DNA from: Aquimarina sp. BL5
GTDB lineage: Bacteria; Bacteroidota; Bacteroidia; Flavobacteriales; Flavobacteriaceae
Assembly: GCF_003443675.1 (NCBI RefSeq)
Contig: NZ_CP031963.1
Span: 186,001 to 250,000, forward strand
DNA length: 64,000 nucleotides
Direction of reading: 5' to 3'
Positions 44,086 through 52,880 of this stretch are shown one piece after another; positions within the stretch are counted from its first letter, which is position 1; each line of letters begins with the position of its first letter. Both the position numbers and the translations under genes were made by a program. The notes beneath the pieces were generated by a model. It saw only the letters and a program-made list of their open reading frames with translations, had not been told where the DNA came from and searched no databases.

Positions 44086-46875
44086 ATGCTCGAAAGACTT
44101 AATAACCAAACTAAAAGATATGTGGTGATCTATTTTATTGCGATTGCAATATTCTTGATGTTAAAACCAAGTATTGAGATTTTTCTTGCTAAAATTATTG
44201 ATCTATCAGGTTTGGATCAGTTGTATTTCGAAATAGGTTATTACATTCTTTGTTCTGTAGTACTTATACTATATATTTTGGCTTTTACAAGAAAATACAT
44301 TTTTAGCCCTAATCATACATTTCTTTTAATTTTAAGTACATCGTTATATGTCTTATCAAGATTTACTAATGATAATATAGTTTTCTTGCCCATAGAAAAT
44401 AGTATTAAATATCTCGATTTATTATTTTTTATATTCCTGTTACATTGTATAGTTCTTTTTGTACAATACTTAAATAATACATCAAAAAAACCAGATAATA
44501 AAAAAATAAATCCTGTTCATTTTATAGAAGATTTACCTTTTAAAGGTGAGATCATAGAAAATGAAGATATAGTTGAGAATTTAATTACTACGTTAACCGA
44601 TTTTAGACCTTCGGAATCATTTAGTATAGGAATTAATGCGGTTTGGGGATATGGTAAAACTACTTTTTTGGAAAGGTTTAATCAAAGAATAAAGGAAGAA
44701 AATCCCAAGGCAGTTGTTTTTTGGTATAAACTCTGGAGAAATGATGGGGATACAGCTATTATTGAGAATTTTTTCAATGAATTAAAAAAACAATTAAACC
44801 CACATTCAGGTGAATTTTCTAATACCATAAGTAAATATGTAGATACGATAGTAGCTTATACTCCAGATATGATTCAAAAAATAGCTTCAACGGGTAAAAG
44901 TATTCTAAATGAAGATGAAACATTAGAGGAGTATCATAATAATATAAATGCTGGCATAAAAAAGATAGATAAACAGATTATTGTTTTGCTTGATGATCTG
45001 GATCGATTGGACGAAAATGAGATATTACAATCATTTAAGTTGATCAGAACATTAGCGGATTTTAATAACGTAATTTTTATTGCTGGATATCATCGAAAGT
45101 ATGTAACAGATTCAATAGAAAAGGAAAACTACATAGACAAAATTTTTAATGTAGAAATTAATCTATTACCATTTAACGAAAAAAGAATAAAAGAAGAGTT
45201 ATTAGTACAAATAAGAAAAGTATTTACTAATGAGAAGAACGCTGAGGATGTCATAGGTTATGGTGCTAGTTTCGAAGTTCTGTTTTCTCAAGAAAATAAA
45301 GAGTTACAGGACCAAGATATCAATTTGCCGAATTTATTATCAATTAGAAAATATTTGACTCCTACAATTGATCTTAACTATCAACTTTTCTTAAAGACAT
45401 TTAGAGATGTTAAACGATTTGTAAATGAATTTAAGTTTAATGAAACATTTTTAAAGGATAAAAATAATGTTGTTATAAAAGAATATATCCTCCTAAAACT
45501 ATGCGTTTATAAGTACCGTGAATTACAAAACCTTGTATTTTCTGAATTAGATAGTATACTTAGTAAAGGAGCGATTAATGTACTTGACCAAAATAAAGAG
45601 TTTAGTGCTGATATTTTAGGATTATATGGTCCACATGATATTTATGTATATGATCAAAATGCTAGAGAAAAAATATTTAAAAAGATCAAGGATAATACAT
45701 CATACTCAGAAGAAGATATAGAAATTATTGATGCAGTTTTAATACAGCTGTTTGGAGAAAAATCGAAATCATATTATGAGACTAATCAAAATTGCATTGC
45801 AAAAATAAGTTATACGAATATTTATGTTAGAAATAATTTAGCAGGAGCATTATTCAAAATTACAGATTTTATAAATGCTTTTAAGGCAAATAACCTACAT
45901 AAAATTCTAACGAAATATAGTGGACTAACCCTTCAATCATTATACAATGCATATAACGAACTAAAACTTTTCATTTTTAGAAGGGAAATTACAGATAAGG
46001 ATCAATTTATTGATATACTAAAAACAATAGATGGCATGAACATTATCACACAATCAGAAGATAGACAGCAGATAATAGATTTATCCGGAAATGTGTTGAA
46101 AAATGTCTATAAAGATGACCAAACTGACTTTTTGAAAGATTTTAAAGAAGTGGTTTTATTTTCTAATTCAATAGGTGCTATTGATAATTTGTTAAGTGAT
46201 ATTAATATTAACGAAAAACGCCTAGAAAGAGAAGAACTCTACACTTCTTCTGGTATTATTAAATATGATAATGAAATATTTAAAGATGAATTTCTTAAAG
46301 AAATTCTTATCAATAAGCTGCAAAAAATAGTAGAAAATAATACATCAATAGATATAAGATTATCTGGATATCACATGTATACAGAAAAGATAGCGGTAGA
46401 TCATAAAATAATACGGTCAAAAGATGCAAATGAATTAATTAAGAATGATATTAAAAAGGAAGATAATTTTAGTAAGTACTTAGCAGACGGTTTCTTTGAT
46501 TTCACCACTCCATCAGATGGAGAGCCACCAAAACAGCATAAGCATCAACCTAGACCTTTCTTAGATCAGATTTTTTCTAGTCCTGAAACATTGGATCTTT
46601 TAATCAAAGATCCGCTTAATAAAGAATTATATACTCAATTCTCTAATGAAGGGTGGGATAACTATTATAAGTATTTAAAAGGCATTAAAAATCCAATAAA
46701 AAATGATGGAGATTATACTAATGAAAGATTAGAAAGGATTTTAAGGTTATTACAAAAATTTACTGTAAATGAATATAAACCTCTAACTCAACAGGAATAT
46801 GAAAAAGTGATAAATTCAAAGTTAACAAATTCTCGATCAAGGATTAAAAAACGTTCTGAAAATGGTAAATATTAG
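44086..46875 (+). CDS. KAP-family P-loop NTPase with N-terminal membrane spans
   Basis: 929 aa. Three or four hydrophobic spans lie in residues 12-130 (YVVIYFIAIAIFLML, YYILCSVVLILYILAF, LDLLFFIFLLHCIVLF). The NTPase core follows with Walker A INAVWGYGKTTFLERF (GKT at 190-192) and Walker B IIVLLDDLDRLDENEI (298-313), the DDLDRL form being the KAP signature. A long helical C-terminus has no match that I know. KAP NTPases occur in defence systems, including with phage-exclusion functions, and often anchor to the membrane. It lies 47 bp after hsdS and 26 bp before mcrB, in the same direction, so it is likely part of the defence operon. Confidence 0.9.
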   Translation: MLERLNNQTKRYVVIYFIAIAIFLMLKPSIEIFLAKIIDLSGLDQLYFEIGYYILCSVVLILYILAFTRKYIFSPNHTFLLILSTSLYVLSRFTNDNIVFLPIENSIKYLDLLFFIFLLHCIVLFVQYLNNTSKKPDNKKINPVHFIEDLPFKGEIIENEDIVENLITTLTDFRPSESFSIGINAVWGYGKTTFLERFNQRIKEENPKAVVFWYKLWRNDGDTAIIENFFNELKKQLNPHSGEFSNTISKYVDTIVAYTPDMIQKIASTGKSILNEDETLEEYHNNINAGIKKIDKQIIVLLDDLDRLDENEILQSFKLIRTLADFNNVIFIAGYHRKYVTDSIEKENYIDKIFNVEINLLPFNEKRIKEELLVQIRKVFTNEKNAEDVIGYGASFEVLFSQENKELQDQDINLPNLLSIRKYLTPTIDLNYQLFLKTFRDVKRFVNEFKFNETFLKDKNNVVIKEYILLKLCVYKYRELQNLVFSELDSILSKGAINVLDQNKEFSADILGLYGPHDIYVYDQNAREKIFKKIKDNTSYSEEDIEIIDAVLIQLFGEKSKSYYETNQNCIAKISYTNIYVRNNLAGALFKITDFINAFKANNLHKILTKYSGLTLQSLYNAYNELKLFIFRREITDKDQFIDILKTIDGMNIITQSEDRQQIIDLSGNVLKNVYKDDQTDFLKDFKEVVLFSNSIGAIDNLLSDININEKRLEREELYTSSGIIKYDNEIFKDEFLKEILINKLQKIVENNTSIDIRLSGYHMYTEKIAVDHKIIRSKDANELIKNDIKKEDNFSKYLADGFFDFTTPSDGEPPKQHKHQPRPFLDQIFSSPETLDLLIKDPLNKELYTQFSNEGWDNYYKYLKGIKNPIKNDGDYTNERLERILRLLQKFTVNEYKPLTQQEYEKVINSKLTNSRSRIKKRSENGKY

Positions 46876-46901
46876 TAACTAAAAACTTTAAAAAACGATT
46901 A

Positions 46902-48773
46902 ATGGATTTCTTTACCAAAGGAGAATTTGAATTATTAAATCAATATAAAGGAAAGACCTGTGATAGAACTATTCCTGAATTTGCAGAAGCATACGCTATT
47001 TTAGTAGGAGCTTACAAGAAAGTAGAAGAATGGGCTAATCTTATTAAAGGTTCTTCTTTTAAAGATGGAGTTGTTAAAATATGGAAAAAACCAACAAGTC
47101 AAGCCAGTAAATTTGATGGATATTTATGGGCTAAGATATACCCGACAAAGACTGATTTTGATGATAAATGGCTAGCAATAACAGTTGGCTTAGATGACGA
47201 TTTCCATTATGATATAAAGATAGATACCGTAGGATTAAAAGATGATCCTGTATTAAGAAAGGGTTATGAGAAGTATCGTGGAGATTTTTATAATTCTGAT
47301 ATTGTAATACGTTATAGGTTCGATGAGATTGCCGATTGGGATGAATTAATTACTAAAAGCAACGATGTTATAGGTAGATTAATTGAACTTTACCCAAAGG
47401 TAAAAGCATTAAAGATTAAGAGAAGTGAAATTTTGAGTTTGAGTGAAATAATTAAAAATGAGACGATGTATAAAGAAAAGACTCTTAATCAAATCCTATA
47501 TGGACCACCAGGAACTGGAAAAACGTATAAAACCAAGGAGTTGGCGGTTAATATTATCAACCCTGGTTTTAAAATAGATAATTCATTATCCTTAACAGAA
47601 CAACGAGTAAAAATTAATCAGGAATATGAGAGTTTGTTTCAGGCTGGTCAGATTGTTTTTACTACTTTTCATCAGAGTATGAGTTATGAGGATTTTGTAG
47701 AAGGAATAAAGCCGGAAACGAATGATGGAAAAATATCCTACGATATCATTCCTGGAATCTTTAAAGAATTGTGTGAAATAGCAGATACTAAAAGTAATTC
47801 TAATTTTGATGAGGTATTAATAAACTTCAAAAAAGATTTGGGGGATAAAGAAAAGATTACCGTGGATACGGGCTCTATTATTTTTGATGTTTTCTACACA
47901 GGCGGTAAGACTTTTAAAATTAATCCAAAAGAGTCAAAGAATGAGAATCCTATGTATCCTGCATCGATACAGAATTTATTAAAATTGTACAAAAATGTAC
48001 CAGATGAGGGGATGTATAACCCTTCTTATGTGAAAGGAATCCTCAATTATTTATTAAAAAATTATAAGTTAACTCCTTATGAAGAAGTAAAAGGAGGAAT
48101 AGATAAAAATTACGTTTTGATTATTGATGAAATCAATAGAGGAAATGTATCTCAGATTTTCGGAGAATTAATCACATTGCTAGAATCAGATAAACGTATA
48201 GGCAACAAGGAAGAAATACGGATTAAATTACCGTATTCAAAAACTCCATTTGGTGTTCCTAAGAACCTATTCATTATAGGAACCATGAATACTGCAGATC
48301 GATCTGTAGAAGCTTTGGATACAGCCTTACGAAGACGTTTTTCTTTTATAGAAATGATGCCTAATCCAGCAGTAATAGGGCCATCAAAAGTAGAAGATAT
48401 CGATTTGATTAAAGTGTTAGAAACCATTAACAATCGAATAGAAGTATTGATCGATCGAGACCATACGATTGGTCACTCTTATTTTATGGATATTAATTCT
48501 TTGGATGATTTAGTTCTGGTATTTAAAGATAAGGTGATTCCACTGCTTCAAGAATACTTTTATGGAGATTATGGCAAGATAGGGTTGGTATTAGGAGAAG
48601 GGTTTGTGGATGTAGAAACGGATAAGAAAACAGCATTTGCTAAGTTTACATATCCAGATTCAAGAGATTTTAATACCGTAAAATATAAACTTAAAGAAAT
48701 AAATAAAAAGAATATTGAAGAAGCAATCCATTTACTTCTAAATATTACTAATGATTCTAACAAAGAAAAATAA
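46902..48773 (+). CDS. mcrB: McrB-type GTPase of a type IV restriction system
   Basis: 623-aa AAA+ motor that, with McrC, restricts modified DNA. The N-terminal ~170 residues (LLNQYKGKTCDRTIPEFAEA, YLWAKIYPTKTDFDDKWLAI) are a MrcB_N-like recognition domain, different from the E. coli 5-methylcytosine domain, so the modified base recognised may differ. The AAA+ core has Walker A GPPGTGKT at 201-208, FTTFHQSMSYEDFVEGIKP, Walker B VLIIDEINRGN (about 405-415), the McrB signature IGTMNTADRS (about 459-468) and arginine fingers ALRRRF. A long insert separates FHQSM from Walker B. It follows the KAP gene by 26 bp. A REP element follows the stop directly. Confidence 0.95.
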   Translation: MDFFTKGEFELLNQYKGKTCDRTIPEFAEAYAILVGAYKKVEEWANLIKGSSFKDGVVKIWKKPTSQASKFDGYLWAKIYPTKTDFDDKWLAITVGLDDDFHYDIKIDTVGLKDDPVLRKGYEKYRGDFYNSDIVIRYRFDEIADWDELITKSNDVIGRLIELYPKVKALKIKRSEILSLSEIIKNETMYKEKTLNQILYGPPGTGKTYKTKELAVNIINPGFKIDNSLSLTEQRVKINQEYESLFQAGQIVFTTFHQSMSYEDFVEGIKPETNDGKISYDIIPGIFKELCEIADTKSNSNFDEVLINFKKDLGDKEKITVDTGSIIFDVFYTGGKTFKINPKESKNENPMYPASIQNLLKLYKNVPDEGMYNPSYVKGILNYLLKNYKLTPYEEVKGGIDKNYVLIIDEINRGNVSQIFGELITLLESDKRIGNKEEIRIKLPYSKTPFGVPKNLFIIGTMNTADRSVEALDTALRRRFSFIEMMPNPAVIGPSKVEDIDLIKVLETINNRIEVLIDRDHTIGHSYFMDINSLDDLVLVFKDKVIPLLQEYFYGDYGKIGLVLGEGFVDVETDKKTAFAKFTYPDSRDFNTVKYKLKEINKKNIEEAIHLLLNITNDSNKEK

Positions 48774-48775
48774 AT

Positions 48776-48846
48776 TGTCAGGCAGAGCTTGTCGAAGCCC
48801 AATTACACTTCGACACCTGTCCGACATAGGAGGAAGCTCAGTGCGA
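48776..48846. repeat. REP-like element between mcrB and mcrC
   Basis: GAGCTTGTCGAAG (48785-48797) faces CTTCGACA (48808-48815). The complement of the rest, AAGCTCAGTGCGA, appears only after an extra CCTGTCCGACATAGGAGG. The same extra segment recurs in REPs at 59.56 and 59.61 kb. Confidence 0.8.
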
Positions 48847-48862
48847 CTATTAATAGAATATA

Positions 48863-50086
48863 TTGCAAAATAACAAAACCATATCCGTTTATGAACACCA
48901 ACGTCTGTATGCAGGCGAGCAGGGTTTTGAAAAGAAACATTTGGATGCCTTATTGAAGCTTAATGAATATCATGATTTTTCATACTTTGATATCATCGCT
49001 AATGGTATTAAATTTAAGCAATATGTGGGCGTTATTCAGGTAGACGGTCTCACCATAGAAATTCATCCTAAAGCAGATAAAAATGATGAGGATAGCAAAT
49101 GGAAAGGAGTTTTACTGCAAATGTTACAAGCTTGTGGTAAACTCAAAGCATCGTCTGCAGGAGCAGCTAACGTAAACAAAAATCACCTAAATCTTCTAGA
49201 GGTATACTTTGAGTTATATCTTTCAGAATTACAACAATTACTTCATAGAGGATTGATCAAGCAATATAGAAAGCAAACTGCTAACGTAAAAGCCTTAAAA
49301 GGGAAATTGGAATTTGCAGGTCATATTCAGCGTAATCAAATTCATAAAGAACGTTTTTATACGACCCATCAAGTATATGATAAAGACCATGTACTACATC
49401 AGGTTTTAAGTAAAGCATTAGATATTGTCACTCAGTTTTGTCGTGGAACTTATTTATACGATTATTGTCAACGAGTAAAGCTGGATTTTCCAGAAGTTAA
49501 ACAGATCCAAGTTACTAGTAACCAATTAGATAAAATTAAATTAAATAGAAAAACAGAACCCTATAGATACGCTTTAGAGTTGGCACGTTTAATCATCCTA
49601 AACTATTCACCAGATATTTCCAGTGGACGAGAAAAGATGATTTCATTATTATTTGATATGAATAAACTTTGGGAAGAGTATGTTTTAGTTATGTTACAAA
49701 AGTATTGTAGAGAAAATGACCTTGATATTGTGGTGAGTGCTCAACAAACAAAATCTTTTATAAATTCTAACTATCTACAACCAGATATTGTAATTAAAAA
49801 GGGGAATAAAAACTATATTATTGACACTAAATGGAAAGTACCAGATAATAATACGGTTTCAATATCAGATTTACGACAGGTTTATGCATATGCTCGTTTT
49901 TGGGATGCGGAAAAAGTGATGCTACTATATCCAGGAAACAGAAAAAGTGAAGATTTTAAACAATTTGAAAATGAAAAGGATAATCCTAAGCATCAATGCA
50001 AACTAGGATTTGTTTCAGTATTAGATAGTAATAATAAATTAGATATTAGTATTGGGGAGAAGATTATTAATCAATTAGAAATTTGA
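48863..50086 (+). CDS. mcrC: McrC-type nuclease subunit
   Basis: 407-aa partner of McrB. The N-terminal part (KTISVYEHQRLYAGE; GVIQVDGLTIEIHPKADKN) is the McrB-binding beta domain. The C-terminal PD-(D/E)xK nuclease shows YLQPDIVIKKGNKNYIIDTK with Asp in PDIV and Asp-x-Lys in IDTKWK. The length is normal. The best start is TTG at 48863; an in-frame TAG lies three codons upstream and no ATG is available, an unusual situation that coincides with a REP element ending 16 bp earlier. In most mcrBC operons the genes overlap or nearly touch, so the 89-bp REP-filled gap is probably secondary. Confidence 0.93.
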   Translation: MQNNKTISVYEHQRLYAGEQGFEKKHLDALLKLNEYHDFSYFDIIANGIKFKQYVGVIQVDGLTIEIHPKADKNDEDSKWKGVLLQMLQACGKLKASSAGAANVNKNHLNLLEVYFELYLSELQQLLHRGLIKQYRKQTANVKALKGKLEFAGHIQRNQIHKERFYTTHQVYDKDHVLHQVLSKALDIVTQFCRGTYLYDYCQRVKLDFPEVKQIQVTSNQLDKIKLNRKTEPYRYALELARLIILNYSPDISSGREKMISLLFDMNKLWEEYVLVMLQKYCRENDLDIVVSAQQTKSFINSNYLQPDIVIKKGNKNYIIDTKWKVPDNNTVSISDLRQVYAYARFWDAEKVMLLYPGNRKSEDFKQFENEKDNPKHQCKLGFVSVLDSNNKLDISIGEKIINQLEI

Positions 50087-50126
50087 TATATATCATCCCG
50101 CCAAAACCTCACCATACTAATTATCC

Positions 50127-50134
50127 TATCTTTG
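50127..50134 (+). promoter_or_regulatory. -7 box for the Hint-domain gene
   Basis: TATCTTTG is a perfect TAnnTTTG, 18 bp before the ATG at 50153, suggesting that the gene is transcribed separately from the defence operon. Confidence 0.6.
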
Positions 50135-50152
50135 ATAGATAAGAAATAAACA

Positions 50153-51412
50153 ATGAACAAACTACTCACATATATATTCCTGATAACAGCTCCGATACTC
50201 ATCGCCCAAGACATCAAAACACTGACGCCCACTATAGAAGATCTTAGTCATCTTAGTGTAGCAGGAGAGACAGCATTTAATCGCAATCTAAAAGCATGTG
50301 AAGCTATTTGGGAAAAGATGGAAAATGGGGTTGATTATAAAGATTTAACAGCTGTAGAGAAAAAAGCAATAGACAACGTAGATGAGACGATGGTAAACTA
50401 TTGGGATATAGAAGGACAAGGATGTAGTTGGTATTGTGGAGGTGGTCCAACTACTAAGACAGCTTCCTCTACATTGGATTTGCAGGGAGCAATCAATTAT
50501 AAAGCAGATAACGTACACGATCTCAATTATAAAAATGTTTGGGTAGAAGGTGTTGCTGGATACGGAGTTGGAGAATATATAACCTATGGATTTCCTCAGT
50601 CAAGTCCTAGAATAACAGAAATAGTTGTTGTGAATGGACATGTAAAAAGTGAAAAGGCTTGGCGAAATAACAGTCGGGTAAAAAAGCTGAAAATGTACAT
50701 AAAAGGAACGCCGTATGCGATACTCAATCTTACCGATCAGCGCGCTGCACAACATTTCAAAGTGGATACCATTGGCTTCTTAGATCGAAATATAGATTAT
50801 ATAGCAGCTAAAAAACTTCCTCAATGGGAAATGAAATTCGAAATTCTAGAAGTGTATCCAGGAGAGAAATATGAGGATACTGTGATTTCAGAAATCTATT
50901 TTGATGGGATTGATGTACATTGTTTTGCAAAAGGAACCATGATTACCATGGCAGATCACACACAAAAACCTATTGAGTCACTAGCATTGGGTGATAAAAT
51001 ACTGTCTTATGACCTACAGACGCAGCAACAGTTTGCTGCTATCATAAAAGAAGTAGCCAATCCCGTACATGACAATCTGATTACAATTTCATTAGAGGAT
51101 GGAACCTCCATTACGTGTACTAAAGATCATCCGTTGATGTCCGTTACAGGAACGTGGCTATCTTATGATCCGCAAAAAACTAAAGCAGACTATACCTATA
51201 ATTCCATTAGTAAATTGCAAGTTGGGGCTATGTTATTAGGTGTAGATAAAGCACTTAAAATTACCGCCATAACAACTAATGATACAACGCAATCTACGTA
51301 CACTATCGTTACATTAGATCGTGGTAATACTTTTTATGCAAATGGAATTCTAGTTGGTACAGAAGAACTCCGTGAAGAAAAGGCTTGCGAGAAACACCAG
51401 AATACTAAATAG
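50153..51412 (+). CDS. Secreted protein with NADase-type glycan-binding-like domain and Hint domain
   Basis: 419 aa with signal peptide MNKLLTYIFLITAPILIAQ. Residues about 100-255 (ASSTLDLQGAINYKADNVHD, NVWVEGVAGYGVGEYITYGF, ISEIYFDGIDVHC) look like the discoidin-type NADase glycan-binding domain. From Cys257 a Hint (hedgehog/intein) domain follows: CFAKGTMITMADHTQKPIES, block B TCTKDHPLM (322-330), and FYANGILVGTEE near 394-405. Hint domains start self-cleavage at the Cys; here the usual terminal His-Asn of YANGILVHN is Gly-Thr, so splicing is not expected, though cleavage could be. The mature N-terminal part carries a C-S-W-Y-C-G-G-G motif (91-98). Confidence 0.75.
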   Translation: MNKLLTYIFLITAPILIAQDIKTLTPTIEDLSHLSVAGETAFNRNLKACEAIWEKMENGVDYKDLTAVEKKAIDNVDETMVNYWDIEGQGCSWYCGGGPTTKTASSTLDLQGAINYKADNVHDLNYKNVWVEGVAGYGVGEYITYGFPQSSPRITEIVVVNGHVKSEKAWRNNSRVKKLKMYIKGTPYAILNLTDQRAAQHFKVDTIGFLDRNIDYIAAKKLPQWEMKFEILEVYPGEKYEDTVISEIYFDGIDVHCFAKGTMITMADHTQKPIESLALGDKILSYDLQTQQQFAAIIKEVANPVHDNLITISLEDGTSITCTKDHPLMSVTGTWLSYDPQKTKADYTYNSISKLQVGAMLLGVDKALKITAITTNDTTQSTYTIVTLDRGNTFYANGILVGTEELREEKACEKHQNTK

Positions 51413-51517
51413 ATGTGTTTGATTATGAGTACGTAATTCAAATCATGCGACCTGTGCTGAGCCTGACGAAGTAGGGGGTAGGGTGTGTTAATATGCGTAA
51501 GTTAGTTTTTTATATGA

Positions 51518-51889
51518 TTATTTTCTCACACACCAAGCCCACCAAATCAATATAGGATGAATCAAGATAAGCCTACACCAAGCTACCCATTCGGGTACGC
51601 ATAGCCCATCTTTTACACAACTTCCTATTACAATAAAATATATGTGAGAAGGAATAAAAGCCAATAATAAGAGTATAATTAGGTACGCAGCTGTTTTTCG
51701 AGTAGCAGTAAAGAGTAACATAATACTCAAAAGTATTTCTGCTATTCCACTTATATGATTGATATACTCAGGATATATCAAATACTTAGGAATCAATGGA
51801 AGGTAGAAAGCAGGATGTATAAAATGATTGAGCCCTGCAATCAAAAAGAAAGCTGATAAAAGGTATAGTAATAGTTGTTTTATACCCAT
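51518..51889 (-). CDS. DoxX-like membrane protein
   Basis: 123 aa from the ATG at 51889; a longer frame to 52144 overlaps the upstream gene and is unlikely. Four hydrophobic spans: LLLYLLSAFFLIAGLNHFI, ISGIAEILLSIMLLFTATR, AAYLIILLLLAFIPSHIYFI and a final ILIHPILIWWAWCV. The first span with GLNHF(I)HP-F and the short loops resemble DoxX/DoxD-like proteins, often linked to redox or membrane homeostasis. It overlaps the preceding gene by 10 bp, so the two are coupled. Confidence 0.75.
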   Translation of the reverse strand: MGIKQLLLYLLSAFFLIAGLNHFIHPAFYLPLIPKYLIYPEYINHISGIAEILLSIMLLFTATRKTAAYLIILLLLAFIPSHIYFIVIGSCVKDGLCVPEWVAWCRLILIHPILIWWAWCVRK

Positions 51890-52278
51890 TTTATTTTTTT
51901 CTCTTGATATGCCTTTTTTAAAATTAAAAAGAAAGGAATCCACCAAATAAAGTCGTTCGTGATAAGCGTGTAGATAAATTCGAAAGGTACTTTTTCTTGC
52001 ACATAGTTCATAAAGAAGCCCAGTGGTCCAAAGATTTTTCCTAAAAACCCAACCATAACGATAGGCCAATGAGTAGTAGGATCTTGAGCAGCCCACCAAT
52101 ACCCCAAACCATAAACACCAATAACCATCCCCATTCCTTGCCAAATCATTGGATGCAGAGGAAGTTCCATACCTACTAATTCAAAAAAATGGTTAGGGAA
52201 CAATACCACCCAAGCACCCCATATCAAATTATAGATGGCTGCTACTCGTAATATGATAGACATTTGCTTTGTATTCAT
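51880..52278 (-). CDS. Four-span membrane protein, 132 aa
   Basis: Starts MNTKQMSIILRVAAIYNLIW and has four membrane spans, including GAWVVLFPNHFFELVGMELP, WQGMGMVIGVYGLGYWWAAQ, WPIVMVGFLGKIFGPLGFFM and a last one in IWWIPFFLILKK. Similar small proteins occur as partners of DoxX-like proteins in Bacteroidota; I know of no biochemical role. Its 3' end overlaps the DoxX-like gene by 10 bp, so the pair is one operon. The promoter would lie in 52279-52500. Confidence 0.7.
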   Translation of the reverse strand: MNTKQMSIILRVAAIYNLIWGAWVVLFPNHFFELVGMELPLHPMIWQGMGMVIGVYGLGYWWAAQDPTTHWPIVMVGFLGKIFGPLGFFMNYVQEKVPFEFIYTLITNDFIWWIPFFLILKKAYQEKKIKWV

Positions 52279-52540
52279 AACTATATAACTATTTAGATCA
52301 GAATTGATATATTGTTTATTAAATCGAAAGTATAGAAAATCCTGTTGGTTAAACGGTAATCAATTTATAAATTTTACCTAAAATAACAGGTTTTCTTACG
52401 TTGTAATTAAATAGTTAGCACCAATTTTTTATTAACTGTACTAATGAATAAGTAATATATTGTGTGCGCTTTTCAAATTAACTCCGTATTAACAAAAATC
52501 ATCTAAAAATACTCAAAACCTACTACCATCACCAGGGAGT

Positions 52541-52802
52541 GGGTACTTAGAGAAGTAGGTACATCAAGATAAGTAGTTCGCCTAGGGTACTTATCATAGT
52601 AGGTGCCAATAACCCAAAGCATTGTATGGGGTAGTTCTAATGAAAGGCAAGGGTATTTCGAACAGAAGCATGGCTAGGTGTAAACAGAAGTGACTCTTGT
52701 GTCAGAAGGAAGTGTCACTTCTGTTTAACACAGGACTTGCCTATAGTAGAAGGAGGAGGAGGGTACAATAAAAATAGGAGCTACCTACTTCTTAAGTACC
52801 CC
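52541..52802. other. Structured 260-bp element with terminal and internal inverted repeats
   Basis: The ends are inverted: GGGTACTTAGAGAAGTAGGTA (52541-52561) against TACCTACTTCTTAAGTACCC (52782-52801), one bulge. Inside, TAAACAGAAGTGAC (52681-52694) pairs perfectly with GTCACTTCTGTTTA (52714-52727), and GGGTACTTATCATAGTAGGT (about 52574) repeats the end motif. It could be a miniature element or a non-coding RNA. No ORF is supported in 52279-53529. Confidence 0.5.
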
Positions 52803-52828
52803 TAAAATAACAAAAAATGTTAATTTTT

Positions 52829-52880
52829 TATCATGATATCAGGTGACTGAGGCTCTCGAAGTCACCGGACTTCGACTCCG
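52829..52880 (+). mobile_element. Remnant 3' end of a third GIY-YIG/REP unit
   Basis: TTATCATGATATCAGGTGACTGAGGC differs at two bases from the final codons and boundary of the intact GIY-YIG copies, and AGTCACCGGACTTCGACTCC continues the match. The hairpin GGTGACT...AGTCACC is intact. No GIY-YIG coding sequence remains upstream. Confidence 0.7.

Noticed and set aside
44086..48773. KAP plus McrB as a prophage or abortive-infection module with a recombinase
   Set aside because: No integrase, phage structural gene or attachment site could be found in or around the block.
50153..51412. Hint domain as a true intein
   Set aside because: There is no C-terminal His-Asn and no C-extein of note after it; splicing is not expected.
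51447..51480. CCTGTGCTGAGCCTGACGAAGTAG as a full REP unit
   Set aside because: Only a single arm is present with mismatches and no inverted partner; a decayed fragment at most.
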